From Branchiostoma floridae (Eukaryota > Chordata > Leptocardii > Amphioxiformes > Branchiostomatidae): 64,000 nt of DNA. Each line of letters begins with the position of its first letter. Within the stretch, counting starts at the first letter, position 1. Shown in pieces: positions 11,501 to 23,500 of this stretch. The position numbers were made by a program, and so were the translations under genes. The stretch is from assembly GCF_000003815.2 (NCBI RefSeq), contig NC_049987.1, positions 20,283,529 to 20,347,528 on the forward strand. Reading direction: 5' to 3'. Below the pieces are notes generated by a model. It made no database searches and was not told the origin of the DNA. It worked only from the letters and a program-made list of their open reading frames with translations.

Positions 11501-14500
11501 TTTTACATCGTTTAGCTGTGTTACCAAGTGTGTTAGATGTGAAATTATCAACAGCACAGTCAAAATCCTGGCTAACTGAAGGCATGTATTTTTCCGCACT
11601 TACTGGGACTCCTGTGGGCTGTATTATGCACAATGTTGTTTCAGCGCCCATTTTCGTGGAAACACAGTGGTATGATGACGTAATTTTCACTTGTTGCAGC
11701 AAAGAGGAAGTCATGTTTCCACGTACCGTTGCAAATTATATCATAAATATAACCTTCTCGGCGAAGATAATGATGTGATTATGATCGTCTTACAATTTCC
11801 GCATACACCACTGATCGGAGGTAATTTTAAATCCATGACGAAGGTAACGAAGTTGTTTCCTCAATGTCCCGGGTTTGATAAAACCTCCCTGGTTGGGGGC
11901 AACGTTCTCACGGGTCGGACATGTCGGAGCCAGGCGGATCTCTGGACACGCCACAGTAAATCCCGAACCGTTTGAACCGTTCGGACGGGCTATCGGGATT
12001 ATTGTCAGCAGGGAGTCAAGCTTTAGAAACTCGCCTGCCTGCCCCTGGGGATAAAACCTGTGAAATTCCAGCGAATTTGTTTTCTTGGTTGTGTACATGC
12101 CCAATGCTGTGTAACGACTAAACGCACAGAACAAAGACTAAACTGTAGACTAAGCGTAATATGAATTAGCACGTCAGGTGTCCATGTCCATGCTTCATAT
12201 AGAGTAGAGAGAGTAGAGTACAACTACAACTGAAAAATATTAACATCAACGTTCCATAGAATTACTTCTCCTCACCATGGCATACTAGTAACTTCCTCCC
12301 AAGGACGTTATATCCATGTCCTCACGAGCGGAATTTCCTCGACAATAATCCTCCCCGTTTAATATTGTTCCTCCTTACCAACTTTTCAAAAAGCGTTTAT
12401 TTACTTGTGCCGCAAGTAAAGATTTCGCCTGCTATTCACACATGTGCCTTTATTTTGACGGGCATAAAAATCTATCAAGCGATGTGAAAGTTGAAACGTC
12501 TACGGCGTAGGTTAACAATAATCCTCTAGGGTGACGTCTTTTAATCTCTACTCATTCAATCAACATTGTATGATATCACTCGTGGTACTTCTGAAGCCTT
12601 CTGAATATCGTTGATTTTACAAAAGTTAATGAAATCACATGCACAATAACTATACACTAGAGACAAGCAGATTTTACATCCTATTTGCTTTGCTGAATAA
12701 TTTAAGTAGATTCTAGACTTACGGCCGAAGCTCAAAGGTGCGGCCGGACGTTGCAATTGGTGATTTTGCCACCCTTCCAGAAATTGGAGACCCGTTGTAG
12801 TGTGACATTTTGATTCCTGCCCTACGAATCGGTCTGGTAGGCGGCTGTCCCCGGAGACCAGTTTTGCTGGGATTAGGACAGAAGGAAAGCTTTACGGGAA
12901 CACCGGCCAGTCTTGTCAAAAGTCGCTTACAAGTGCGCAAAGTAAATTTACTGCCGAAAGATTCCAATAATAATTGTGCAGACGTTTTATAATACGGATA
13001 GCATGACACCCAGCTAGCGGATATATGGTTGCTAATTATTTTGTCGGTCGCCATGCGATGATGGACAGCGGCACGCCTCTATACCTAAAGTTTCGCGCTG
13101 TGTGGGTGTGGCCTAGCCACTGGCTCGCAAATTGATATCTGGATCGTATTTTCCCGTCTTTGAATAACTTGCTCGTGAAAAAAGGCAAGAAACACAAAGG
13201 AAATGGGTATAATGACGATATCATTCTTAGTGGTATTCCTGTCAATGGATGTGCAAACTGTGCCAAAAATTAACACATGGAACGTAAAATAAACAACAAA
13301 CAACGAGTTATAGACATGTGCGCACTTGTCGGGCGGCTGTCCCAAAGGACCGGGAGGCTTCAATCAAGTGTGGGAGAGTTCAATTCACGTATGGGGGCCA
13401 GCACCTATATCAAAACTAGTCTTATTTTAGACACGTAGAATAATATTTTGTGGCACTAGATTAACATATATTACCATTCAATATTTAGATACAACTTTCT
13501 TTCAACAAAATACAATAAAGTTCAACACACACCAACAAAATGTTTGGCTTCTTCATAGGATCGTCTTCTTGTTTACGTTTGAGATGGGGTCACTGAACCC
13601 TCGCCGCCGCTGGGTGCGTAACGTGCCTAGCGTTGGCATGAATATATTAGGGCATTCAATAAATGTTATAAATGAATCTTCTAGATTATGGACTTGAATG
13701 TATATCATATATTAGTGATAGTGTCTCCGCCACATGTTTGGTAACCACGCTTCAGTCGGAAAGACATCATGATCAGAAATCCATTACTTACGCTTTGTAC
13801 ATGGTTTGTGCGGGCAATCAAATGTTTCCTGGGACTCCGCACGCACATAACGTCAAAGTGAGGGCACATGTGATTTACATTGATTGTCTTGCGGCTGGTG
13901 TCATTCTGTAACTTCAAGCCGTCATTAATATTTTGTCTATAGGAGCGCTGGCGGCAGAGGGATGAATTGCATTCAAATTCTTTCTATTTTGTGACGGCAT
14001 TCCGGCGGTTCAGACCGTCCGAACTGTTTGGGCAGCGATTTCCACCTCACAACAGCACGATTTTACGCATTTCACGGGTGTTTTGGAGGTACAGTTGCCA
14101 TGTAAATTGGTGGTTCGCAGACGTCCGCAGACGTCCGAGCCGGCGCCCCGCGGTGCTCTGCACGCCCCCAGACGGTTCGGATCGCTTTGTTGCTATGGGA
14201 ACCGCCCGTTCGGCCGTCCGGCCCGGGCGGAGCTGTACCGGCTCGAACCGTTCGAACGGCCCGCTCCAGGCCGCCGCCCGAAAGCGTTCGAACCATGCCG
14301 TCCGGGACCAGTCCGGGACGTAGTCCGGGCTAGTCCAAGCGGCCAATCTGGACCCTTTATGGCCGTCCGAACCGTTCTGCGAACTGTCGAGCGTCCGTCC
14401 CGTCCGACCGACCCGTCCGACCCCCGGACTATTGCATGGTTCGAACTGACGGTTCATGCCGGTTCGGACTAGTCCGGGACGGGCAAATTTTCACACAGGC

Positions 14501-17500
14501 AGGTGGTCCTTATATAGAGGTGGTCACTAGTACAGGTTTTTATCCATGGCCAGGTAGCCCTTATAGTACCAGGTAGTTACTAGAACAAGTTTGACAGTAT
14601 CAAGGACTACATGTACAAGATGTCCTTATATGAAAGAACTACCGGAAGATTCATTGACATGTTGCTTTGTCTGTACAGGTGGAGCTTGGGGACTCAACTT
14701 CGTGTCAGAAAACGATGCATTCCGTTTCCTAGATGCCTGTATGGTGAGTGCTGTCTACTTTGGGTTTTCCTTTTTTGAATTGTCTGAGCTTCTAATCAAT
14801 GGAGCATTTATCCTGTGTGGTCTGCTCGTTTTAACATTGTCTCAGGCCATGCAAATTCATTTTCTTGGGTCTCAGACTTCTTAATTTAAAAGTAAAAAAA
14901 AAAGCAAGAGTGCCTGAAAAAAAGGGATACTACTATAACTAGAGCAGGAGTTGCACTTGAGTTAATTCAGCCCCTGAAACTGTGTACCAAGGCATAAATG
15001 TGCCCTATTATGTATTGATGCAAATGGCCTTCCAGTACGGCGTCTTTTTCATAAACAAAGACCCAGCAAATTGGATTGGTGTGGCCTTACAGACAGGACT
15101 GTGTTCCCCAGTTTGTTGCTGCAAAAACAGAGCGGCGTGTTTTGTTGTTGTGTACGCCTGGACCACTCGTGTGTGAGGTCGAGCACTCTTGTGTTTTGTG
15201 CGCCCTGCCTGCCTGTGCACACACGCACAGGAGAGTGGACGCCGCCATGACTAACTTTGCTGTGTGCTGTGTTGTGTGTTTTGTAGCCCACTGGCCGTAA
15301 CACGCTCTCCCCGGTCAGTAACTGCTCCTCCAGCTCCCTAAGGATCACCCCACCCAAGGTAACGCTCAATCCAGAGCACTGATGTTGTTTCTATTTAGTG
15401 ATGTAATACTAGTAAGTAGTACTTTTGTACTAGTAATGTAGTTGCTCACTAACTCTTTTGAGAAGTAGTTACATTTGGTAAATCATATTTTGGGGGTCAA
15501 GAACGTGTTGTAAATGTAACGTGTCATTTGAAAGAGAATACATGTACAGTACTTGGCTTTTTGTTTTGGTGCCCATATTTCTGTCGTCTTATATATAGGG
15601 CTCTGATGTTCTTTCTGTGTAGTTATGTGATTATAGTTGTAGTAGTAATGTAGTTACATGCATAGTGCCCAACATCTCAACTTCGAGCTAATGGCCCTGA
15701 AGATTTGACAGCAAGAGCATTTAAAGTGTACACTTTTCTGCATATTATAGACTGTGTTTTCCATCACAGATGTAATGTTCGAGATGTTTGACTGACACTT
15801 TCAACTTTGAGTTTGATAGAGAACCTGAATTATCCGAAAAATGACCACCGGCTGAAGTGTTTAGTGATGTGTGTAATGTAGTAGTGAGGCAGTAGAGCAG
15901 AAACGGTACCCACCCATGGTGACAGCAGGGAAAGGTAACACAACTCAACCCTGCAAGACATTTGTTGTGATAGAGAGATAGATTATTATTTTGTATAACC
16001 CAGTTTATCAATGATACTGATATAGAAACTATTTTCAACATTTGCAATATTGGATTTTTCTTCAACTGCAAGAAATGTTTTTGGAGCGGCCAGTGCTTTT
16101 AAAGTGGGACACAAACTAGCCAGCTTTCCAATCAAGACTTTTTGAATTTTGTAAGATAATCAATGAAAACATTTTAAGTGGCCTGGGAAAGTTTCTTGAA
16201 GAAGCAGAAAGTAGGTCAAGTCACATCAAGAGAACAGACATTGGAAAATTCTGTCCTTTCACAGTTTGTTAATTTCACCCATTAATTTATATTCTTTTGA
16301 GTAGAAATATGGAGCAATTGAAAACCTAAGATCAAGGCTATGACTTACAATGTAAATGTAGTAGCCTGAGTACCATCCTCCATTGTGACCGCTGGCTCAT
16401 GTCAAACTATTGAGCCAGCGGTCACTACGGAAGATGGTACTCATGGCCATAAATGTAGAGTCCTTTTGTAAATTCTATTTGAGCAGAGGTATGAACCAAA
16501 TGTTGAGCAGAAATATTGACTTACGAAGATTAAGCACATGGAGAATTCCAGGTTTCACCTGTTTGTTGATTCTATCCATTCTCTTTTGAACAGAAATGTG
16601 GACGTACCCAGATAAAAAGCATGAAAAATTTTGATTTGCTAACTTTCTCTGTTTACCTTTTACCAGAAATATGGACCAACTGAGAGTGGAACCGACCTGA
16701 GACCACCGGTGAACTCTCGTAACACGAGCAGCAGTTCCTCCTCGCGCACCAGCTGCTCTGAGTACGAGGGCGTCGACTCCGAAGGTTCCAGCAACTACGA
16801 GAATGTTTCCAGGGAAATCGACGAGGAGGCAGCAGGGAAAGAAAACATGCGGACAAGCCGAAAGGACAGCGATGTCAAAGGTATGACAAAGTGTCAGGAA
16901 GAGAGAGCGGCCTCCGAAAGAAGGCATCGATCGCATTCCTGCGACGGACAGTCGATCGCACTGGAGACCAGAATCAAGAGATATCTGTACATGGAGGACG
17001 CTGGCGATGCAACGGAAAGCTGTTCCGCACAGAGCATGACCATCACGTCATTTCCCGTCAACAAAATCTGTAACCAGTCAGGTTCGACGATACAGTCCTC
17101 GGCCACACCTACCTCAAGCCCGTCCAAGGCTAGTGCAAATACTTCAGTCAATGCCAGCCCAATGTCGGTGTGTTCTGTGTCTTCCGCTCGGTCGGCAAAG
17201 ATTTCCGACGGCTCAAAGAAGTTGGTTTCCAGACAAACGAGTGCGCCGTCGGCCGTTGGACATCACAAGCCACCACCCCAATCTTTTCCGCATTCACTGT
17301 CCAAAGCTAGCACTGCTCAGAACAGCTCTTTCACAATATCCACACCAGACTCTAGCAGTTTCAGTGACTCCAGGGGACTCAGCTCCCCGCCTAGCAGCCC
17401 TATGGTTGTCGATTCCAACCCATCCACGCCTTGCAAGTCCGAATCCCTCAGTCCGAGGCGGCTCTTCGTAAAGCAGAGGAGCGCGCCGTGTAACCTCGGA

Positions 17501-20500
17501 GCGAAGCTGTACTCCCAAGGGCGGCGTACCTCCATCGGAAGCATCACCGAAGAGTACCTATCCCAGAATGCCCACTCCATCGATGAAGAGGGAGAAGACC
17601 CGGCGTACGATAACGTCGACCCTCGTGAAAACGGTTCTCGCCGCGGGAGCCTCTACGAGAACCAGAACTTCGCCGCACCGCTCCTTCCCCCTGCCGACTT
17701 CCAGGAGAACGACAGCATCTTTCGGGAGTATGAGTTCCAGATGAAGCGGCACGGCAGCGAGCGGTCGGACAGCGGCTTCGAGGGGGGCTACCCGGAACTG
17801 GACAACATCTCCTCCTCAAGGTTAGTTTGTTTTTGTTCAGGAAACCCATTAGTAACAAACATCTTAATTACTATTATACAAACATTACCAGCATAATACA
17901 TACATGTATACTGATATAGAATTATAGTGTAACAAATGCCTTAACCGATCATAAATAACGTTGCAATTAATCAAACTAAAGTGCAAGGGATTAAATGAAA
18001 TGTCACCTAATCAAATAAAACCACAAGTAATCGACCCCGATTGAAATTACAACAAATTATAACTAATAACCTCATCATCCTTGTCTACAAAATTCAATTT
18101 TTTTCTCAATCTTTAGGGTAATCCCTTCAGTTCACTTATTTTCTAAAGAGACCTTTACATTTTATCAGAATACAAAAGGCAATGACATACTTCTGTACCC
18201 TAAAACTAACATTAAGGAATAAAACAAAATATTCCAGGTCAGGTAACAGCGGGAACAGCACCACCTCCACACACATGAAGCAGTTCCTGGCCTCGCTGCC
18301 GTCCTCCTCGGAGAGCGGCAGTCACGGGACGAGCAGCGACAGCAGCAGCGTGGGTATCCATGGCGACGTGGGGAAGCTGCGAATGAAGGACCCGCGCTGC
18401 TCTGTGAGTGATGAGAGCATGATGGAGGATGTGCGGCATTCAAAGCTTATGAGGGGATACGAGGTAAACATTTTAACTTGAAAGTTCATCTGTGTTGGTA
18501 GAAGTTATTATTGAACTAGTTTAGCTGTAATATCCAACACAAAAATTGGACTTACCCAAATTTTCGACTGAACAGCACCAATCTTTGTCAAGGAATGAAC
18601 AATACACTGCTCTCTAGGTAAACATTTACTAGTATTTCATTGATCACCTGAACATTAGAAAAGCTGCATTAAAAACTGATGACAAGGCATCAAAGTATGT
18701 AAAAGTGTTTGGCTGCCTACTCAAGTTATCCTCCAGCAGTGTCAGTTTTCATCCCTGCTGTTCATGTGGCTCAAAATGTTTGTACCATGTTGTTTTGATA
18801 GAATTTGCAATGTGCATCAAAATGGTGAATGTTCTAGATTTTAAATTGAAATACATGACGCACATTAAAGCAAAACATGAAGTGATGTCAACTGACATAC
18901 CGTACAAGAAAGATTTTTAAATCAACAAATTTGATTGGATCCATTGTGACAATGTTAGCAGCTAAAAAACAATGCTAATCAGTGCACAGTAAGTTCTTTT
19001 CAGACTTCCCATAGTGCCCAACACACCAATTGTAAAGCCTTGTTGAGGAAACAGAGTTTAATGGCCTGTGTTGTTTGTTTACAGAGTAACGAAGAGGACC
19101 GCTCCATCAATGAAAGTGAGGAGGAGGAGGAATCTGACCTGCACTCTCCATCCAGGTAAACCACTTTCTGTTCAGGCCACACCAGTGGATTTTCTTGCTT
19201 CTTAACCAAAATTCAGGCAAGAAGGTAAACAACTTTCTGTTATTGCCACAGATAAATGTTGGTTATATTCATTCCTAGACAAAATTCAAGCAAGAAGTCA
19301 TGAGAAGGCTAGGAGGAAAACTTTCATCTGACTCTGTTCAGTCCCTGAAACTGGGTACCAGTTTGGGTACAGACTTTTATCCCTTGTCCCTACTTCATTT
19401 TCTTGCCGATTTCCCAATTCAACATGATGTGGCCCAAAACACAACTTTGTATTGAAATTACACCATGTATAATCGAATATTCCAAAAGTGTGATACAGTG
19501 TACAACATGACAACAAGTTTGTGAGGTGATGTCAACTGACGTACCAAACTTGTTGATGTACCAGGTCCTCTTTAATGATTAACCAGTACATTGTACATTT
19601 CATTACGCATTGTTGTAACTGGTATACCGTTGGATGCATGTATATTGATGGGCCTGTATGCTGTTTCCAAAACACTGGTGTTTACTATAAATAAGCCTGG
19701 ATGTAGGTCAACTGTGATAAAGCCAATTAGGATGAAGAAATGACGTGTGCGGGCTACTTGTGATTAGTTTTATCCGAGGTAGAATGACCAAGGGGATTAT
19801 TCAAATCCTAAGAACTTACTGATTTAATTTTCCGGTTCTCAGAATTAAAAACAAAACATGCCAAACTGGAAGTACGTACAATGTGAAAATAGTCACTGGG
19901 CCAGGTTTAGGCTTTGGCATACACAGTTTCAGATATGAAGCTTGATTCCATTTTTCTGCCAGTCCTCTGTATTCCTCTTGTCTTTTCCCTTAATCTCTCT
20001 GATATGAAATGCCCAGAGAATTTCTGTGGCCCAAAATAAAATCAGTATCACCGGATGTTTATGAGGAACCTGTGGTCCAGCGAGTGATACACAGCGTGTT
20101 GTGTATTCATCAGATTCCCTGATTAAGTACGGAGGGTTTCCCTTCCCAGGCTGATAATGTTGCAGACTGCTTTGTTCCAGTCTAATCCGGCAGAACCGAT
20201 TCTCAACGCTTTTGCGGACATGCGCAGTTGGTGCCACGCGCAGAGTCTTTGTTTTGTTGTTTAGTGTTGTACTGTTGAATGCTGGAGAGTACATTGGATT
20301 ATAGGCATAGTTGTCTTATGGTACAAGTTCTGGAAAATTGTGTAGTATTGTGACGGTGAATTTTCTCGCGGAACAACGGCTTGCAGAGTTTGTGGATTTG
20401 CTGTTAACCTTTCGTCAACGTGCCTGGAAGCATGTGGTCCAAGCTTGAGCAATTCGGGACGTGCACCCAACTTTTGCTTCACTGACGGTAGACACTGTAT

Positions 20501-23500
20501 GGATCTGGATTCACTTGTCTTGTGCAACAAGCTACATGGGAACATTGTGCAGTATTGTGATGGGGACTTATCTCGCAAAACAATGTCTGGTGAAGTTTGT
20601 GGATTTGAGGTAAACCTTTCGTCAACCTGCAATGGAGCATGACTTCGTTGTGGTCCACCCCAAAGTTAGAGGTGTGCATGCAGCATTTGCTTCATTGTGA
20701 ATCCAGAGACTTATGATGCAAGGGACTTCATCATCATCACAGTTTTGTTTCAGCACTAGATTTGTGTAAAGGCCATGCAAAATTGCTGCTGTGACTGTAT
20801 CTGCTACAAATACCTACAATCAACAGTTCGTTGACCTATGTGCACCTGAAATATTTGATTCGTTGTGGTCCAACATGCTCGGTCAGAAATGCATGCAGCC
20901 TTGCTTCACTGTGTGAAAAGTAGCTCCCATGGACTCGTTCATCATCACACTTCTGTTGTGGTACAAGCATGCGGCAAAAGAGAACTTGGGTTTTATGATG
21001 ACTAGAACTATTCGGCATGTAGAATGTTTTCCAAAGGCTTTAGACTCACAATCAACAGTCCTTCGATGTACCTGAAAACATGGATTCGTTGTGGTTGAAC
21101 ATGAGCGACTGGATCTACTACAGCAACCAGGACTGGCTTGTTGTCGGGGTGCATGTTTTGCTTTTCGAGCTTGCGGACAAGTCATTGCAGCTGTACAGGT
21201 GTCCTGCTACAGAGAGACTTGGTTGGAAAAGGTGTAGGATCCATCTTACTGTATGGCTAGGACTATCATTCAGGTTTGATAGAAACTCTGGCAATAACAC
21301 TGTTAGTACTTTGGCTGTGTTTTAAGTACTTTGAGTTTAAGTACTTTGAGTTTAGGACATGAAAAATCCCTCTGCTGTTTTTAGGGGAATACATGTAAAT
21401 TAGATAAAATTGCAAATTATTTTCAACATTGTATATTCTTCATGTTTTAAAATGCTGGAGATGTTTAGAATTTCATCATCACCTCCCCTCAACTAGTCCC
21501 ATCCTCATTTGGAGGGTCGGCAACCATGGTTGTCTCTAATTTTCATCAAGCTGTCTGAAATGTTTGACCCTTTAAAATTTATCTATATCAGTTGCTTGAT
21601 TTATTTTTGTATTTCACTTAACAATATTCTGTATCCTCACTTTCCGCAGGTCTCACAAAGCCTACAACCGACAGGGAGGCAGCATCAGGAAGACTGGCTG
21701 GCTGCATGTCAAGAACTTCCTGGAACACAAGAAGAAGAAGGTGGAACTGTCCAACAAGAGGAGATGGAGAAAGTTCTGGGGTAAAAATTTGAGAATTTTT
21801 TTATTGTGAGCATTATCTGGACATACAGGGATTAAGGGTTAGGACTAAGAAGTGCTTCAAATTTTCTGATTGTGTGGATGCATTTTGTCTGTGTCATTTT
21901 AAGGGCCAAGTGCAGTGTTGAAAATTAACAAAACTAAATCATGGCAATTTTATATCTACTTACTAGCAATCCAACACTGACTGTTTTTTCTACATTATTT
22001 TTCCGTAAAATGTTTTAGATTGAATATCAAATCCTCTCTCAGACACCTGTTGCTAAAGCTGCTGGTTTCCTTTATTCCATGGTTTGTCTGAATCAAGGAG
22101 GTTAAATGAAATTTATTCAGTGTTGAAAATTAACGAAGCAAGTCATAACAATCTTATATCTACTTGCTACAAATCTAACACTGGTTTGTCTACAATATTT
22201 TCCTGTAAAGATGCTTTAGATTGAATATCAAATCCTCTCTCAGGCACCTGTTGCTAAAGCTGTTGGTTTCCTTTATTCCATGGTTTGTCTGAATCAAGGA
22301 AGTTAAATGAAACTTTACCCTCCTTGAATGAACGCATGGAAATTTTGTGTCTTTATGCTATGAATCCAACTGTAGACCTAACAAGATTGTTATTTCTGAA
22401 ACTATATTTCAATGTTTTGGAATGAACTCCTTTCAGAGCGTTGTCGCTAACAGATGGTTCATGTCATTGTCACAGTTTGCCTGAAGGGCACCTTGCTGCT
22501 GTTCTTCGAGTGTGACGAGAGACAGCCGGTGGACGAAAACTCTGAGCCGACACAAACGCTCTGTAAGTTCTTTTTTTTCATGAAATTTCTTTTTTTACCC
22601 CCTCATAAGACTTGATACGTAATATTTACACCTGTAGTGGTTGATTTCTTTGGAATTGAATAAGATTGTCATAAATATATGAACATATTTTCATAATTTA
22701 TTGCTGTTGGAAGGTATACTTTGCCTGAGGGCAAAAAGGTATTGAAAGCAATTTGGATAGATATGTGCTGCTGAACTGATGTGATGTTGGTGTGATTTAT
22801 TTAATGTGATATTTACACTTATGCTCAGACCGAGGTATGGATCATGTCTCAGTAGTTTTAAGTGTGATTTTATGTGTTTTTTTCCTGCAGTTGTAGAGGG
22901 CAGTATTGCCCAGGCAGTGCCTGAGCACCCCAAGAGAGAAAACATTTTCTGTCTCAGCAACGGATTTGGTGATGCCTACTTGTTTCAGGTACTTTTGAGA
23001 ATCTTTGATATCTTTTGCTCAATTTTACCACTATTTGTTTGAAATTTTGTGATGATAAAAGCTGTTCCACTTACAATGTACTTGACACTGCAAATTAAAC
23101 ACATATATGCATGTCAACCATCAAAATCATTTCAGAGTGACAGATTACAAGTAGTCCTTTACAAAGCAATAGGACAAAAAAAAGTTAATAGAACAAAATA
23201 AAGCATACCCTTTAGGCTAGTAGATGGCCACCTGCTTGCAAAACTAGACAGTAAAATATTTTTTTCTAAGATAGATAAAATTGAGATCTTCTTTTTCTAC
23301 AGGCTTATACCCAAATAGAGATGGAGAACTGGATCACTGCCATCCACTCAGGTTAGTTTTACCTGTCCTCTCACACACCTGTCGTTAGGTAAACACCTTA
23401 CTGACAGGTGAGAACACCTGTTATCATGCAAGGCCTCTTCTAGACTGACCCCCTCTCTTCATAAGTGGTGGTTGTGAACAGTGGTTTTACAAACAAAGCT

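Larger units (their letters stand above)
8039..14499. mobile_element. 6.46 kb inverted-repeat DNA element with GC-rich subterminal arrays
   Basis: The element starts CCTGTGTGAAAAT (8039) and ends ATTTTCACACAGG (14499), a perfect 13-base inverted repeat. CA flanks it on both sides, suggesting a 2-base target duplication. Removing it restores a normal minisatellite unit (AATAGCCA joined to GGTGGTCC, compared with an intact AAGGCCAGGTAGTCC). Subterminal 8060-8230 and 13990-14480 are dense in palindromic GAACCGTTCGAAC-type motifs, and an internal pair (11021-11151, 11929-12054) carries the same motif. No transposase domain is recognisable. It may be non-autonomous or encode an unfamiliar protein. 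The superfamily is not assigned. Confidence 0.75.
7801..14640. repeat. Minisatellite with about 55-65 base period, split by an insertion
   Basis: Units read roughly GGTCACTAGTACAGGTTT, GACTGTATATCAAAGGCC, AGGTAGTCCTTATA. About four units lie at 7801-8038 and two or three decayed ones at 14500-14640; the 6.46 kb between them is an inserted element. The repeated ACAGGTTTGACTGTA (7833, 7893, 8006) is the reverse complement of a sequence at the start of a GDAP2 intron (59964), so the unit seems built from a transposon end. Confidence 0.7.
6409..14743 (+). other. WH1/EVH1-like domain encoded by exons 2-4
   Basis: Three exons (6409-6590, 7252-7308, 14679-14743) encode about 100 residues reading [55 protein letters not shown] and DAFRFLDAC. 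The W..V...LVPV, FHI.A.N..., VLDV and WGLNF..  ..DA..F pattern is that of WH1/EVH1 folds and follows the N-terminal domain of Drosophila SIF type 1 closely, as I recall that protein. EVH1 domains bind proline-rich peptides in scaffolds. The last intron of the group (7309-14678) is stretched by a 6.46 kb insertion. Confidence 0.82.

Noticed and set aside
11178-11714. 178-residue minus-strand frame inside the 6.46 kb element
   Set aside because: It overlaps one of the internal repeat regions' neighbours, has no recognisable motif and no codon pattern that I trust. Kept only as part of the element.
14047-14472. Arg/Pro-rich frames on both strands at 14.0-14.5 kb
   Set aside because: They arise from GC-rich palindromic repeats (few stop codons), not from coding.
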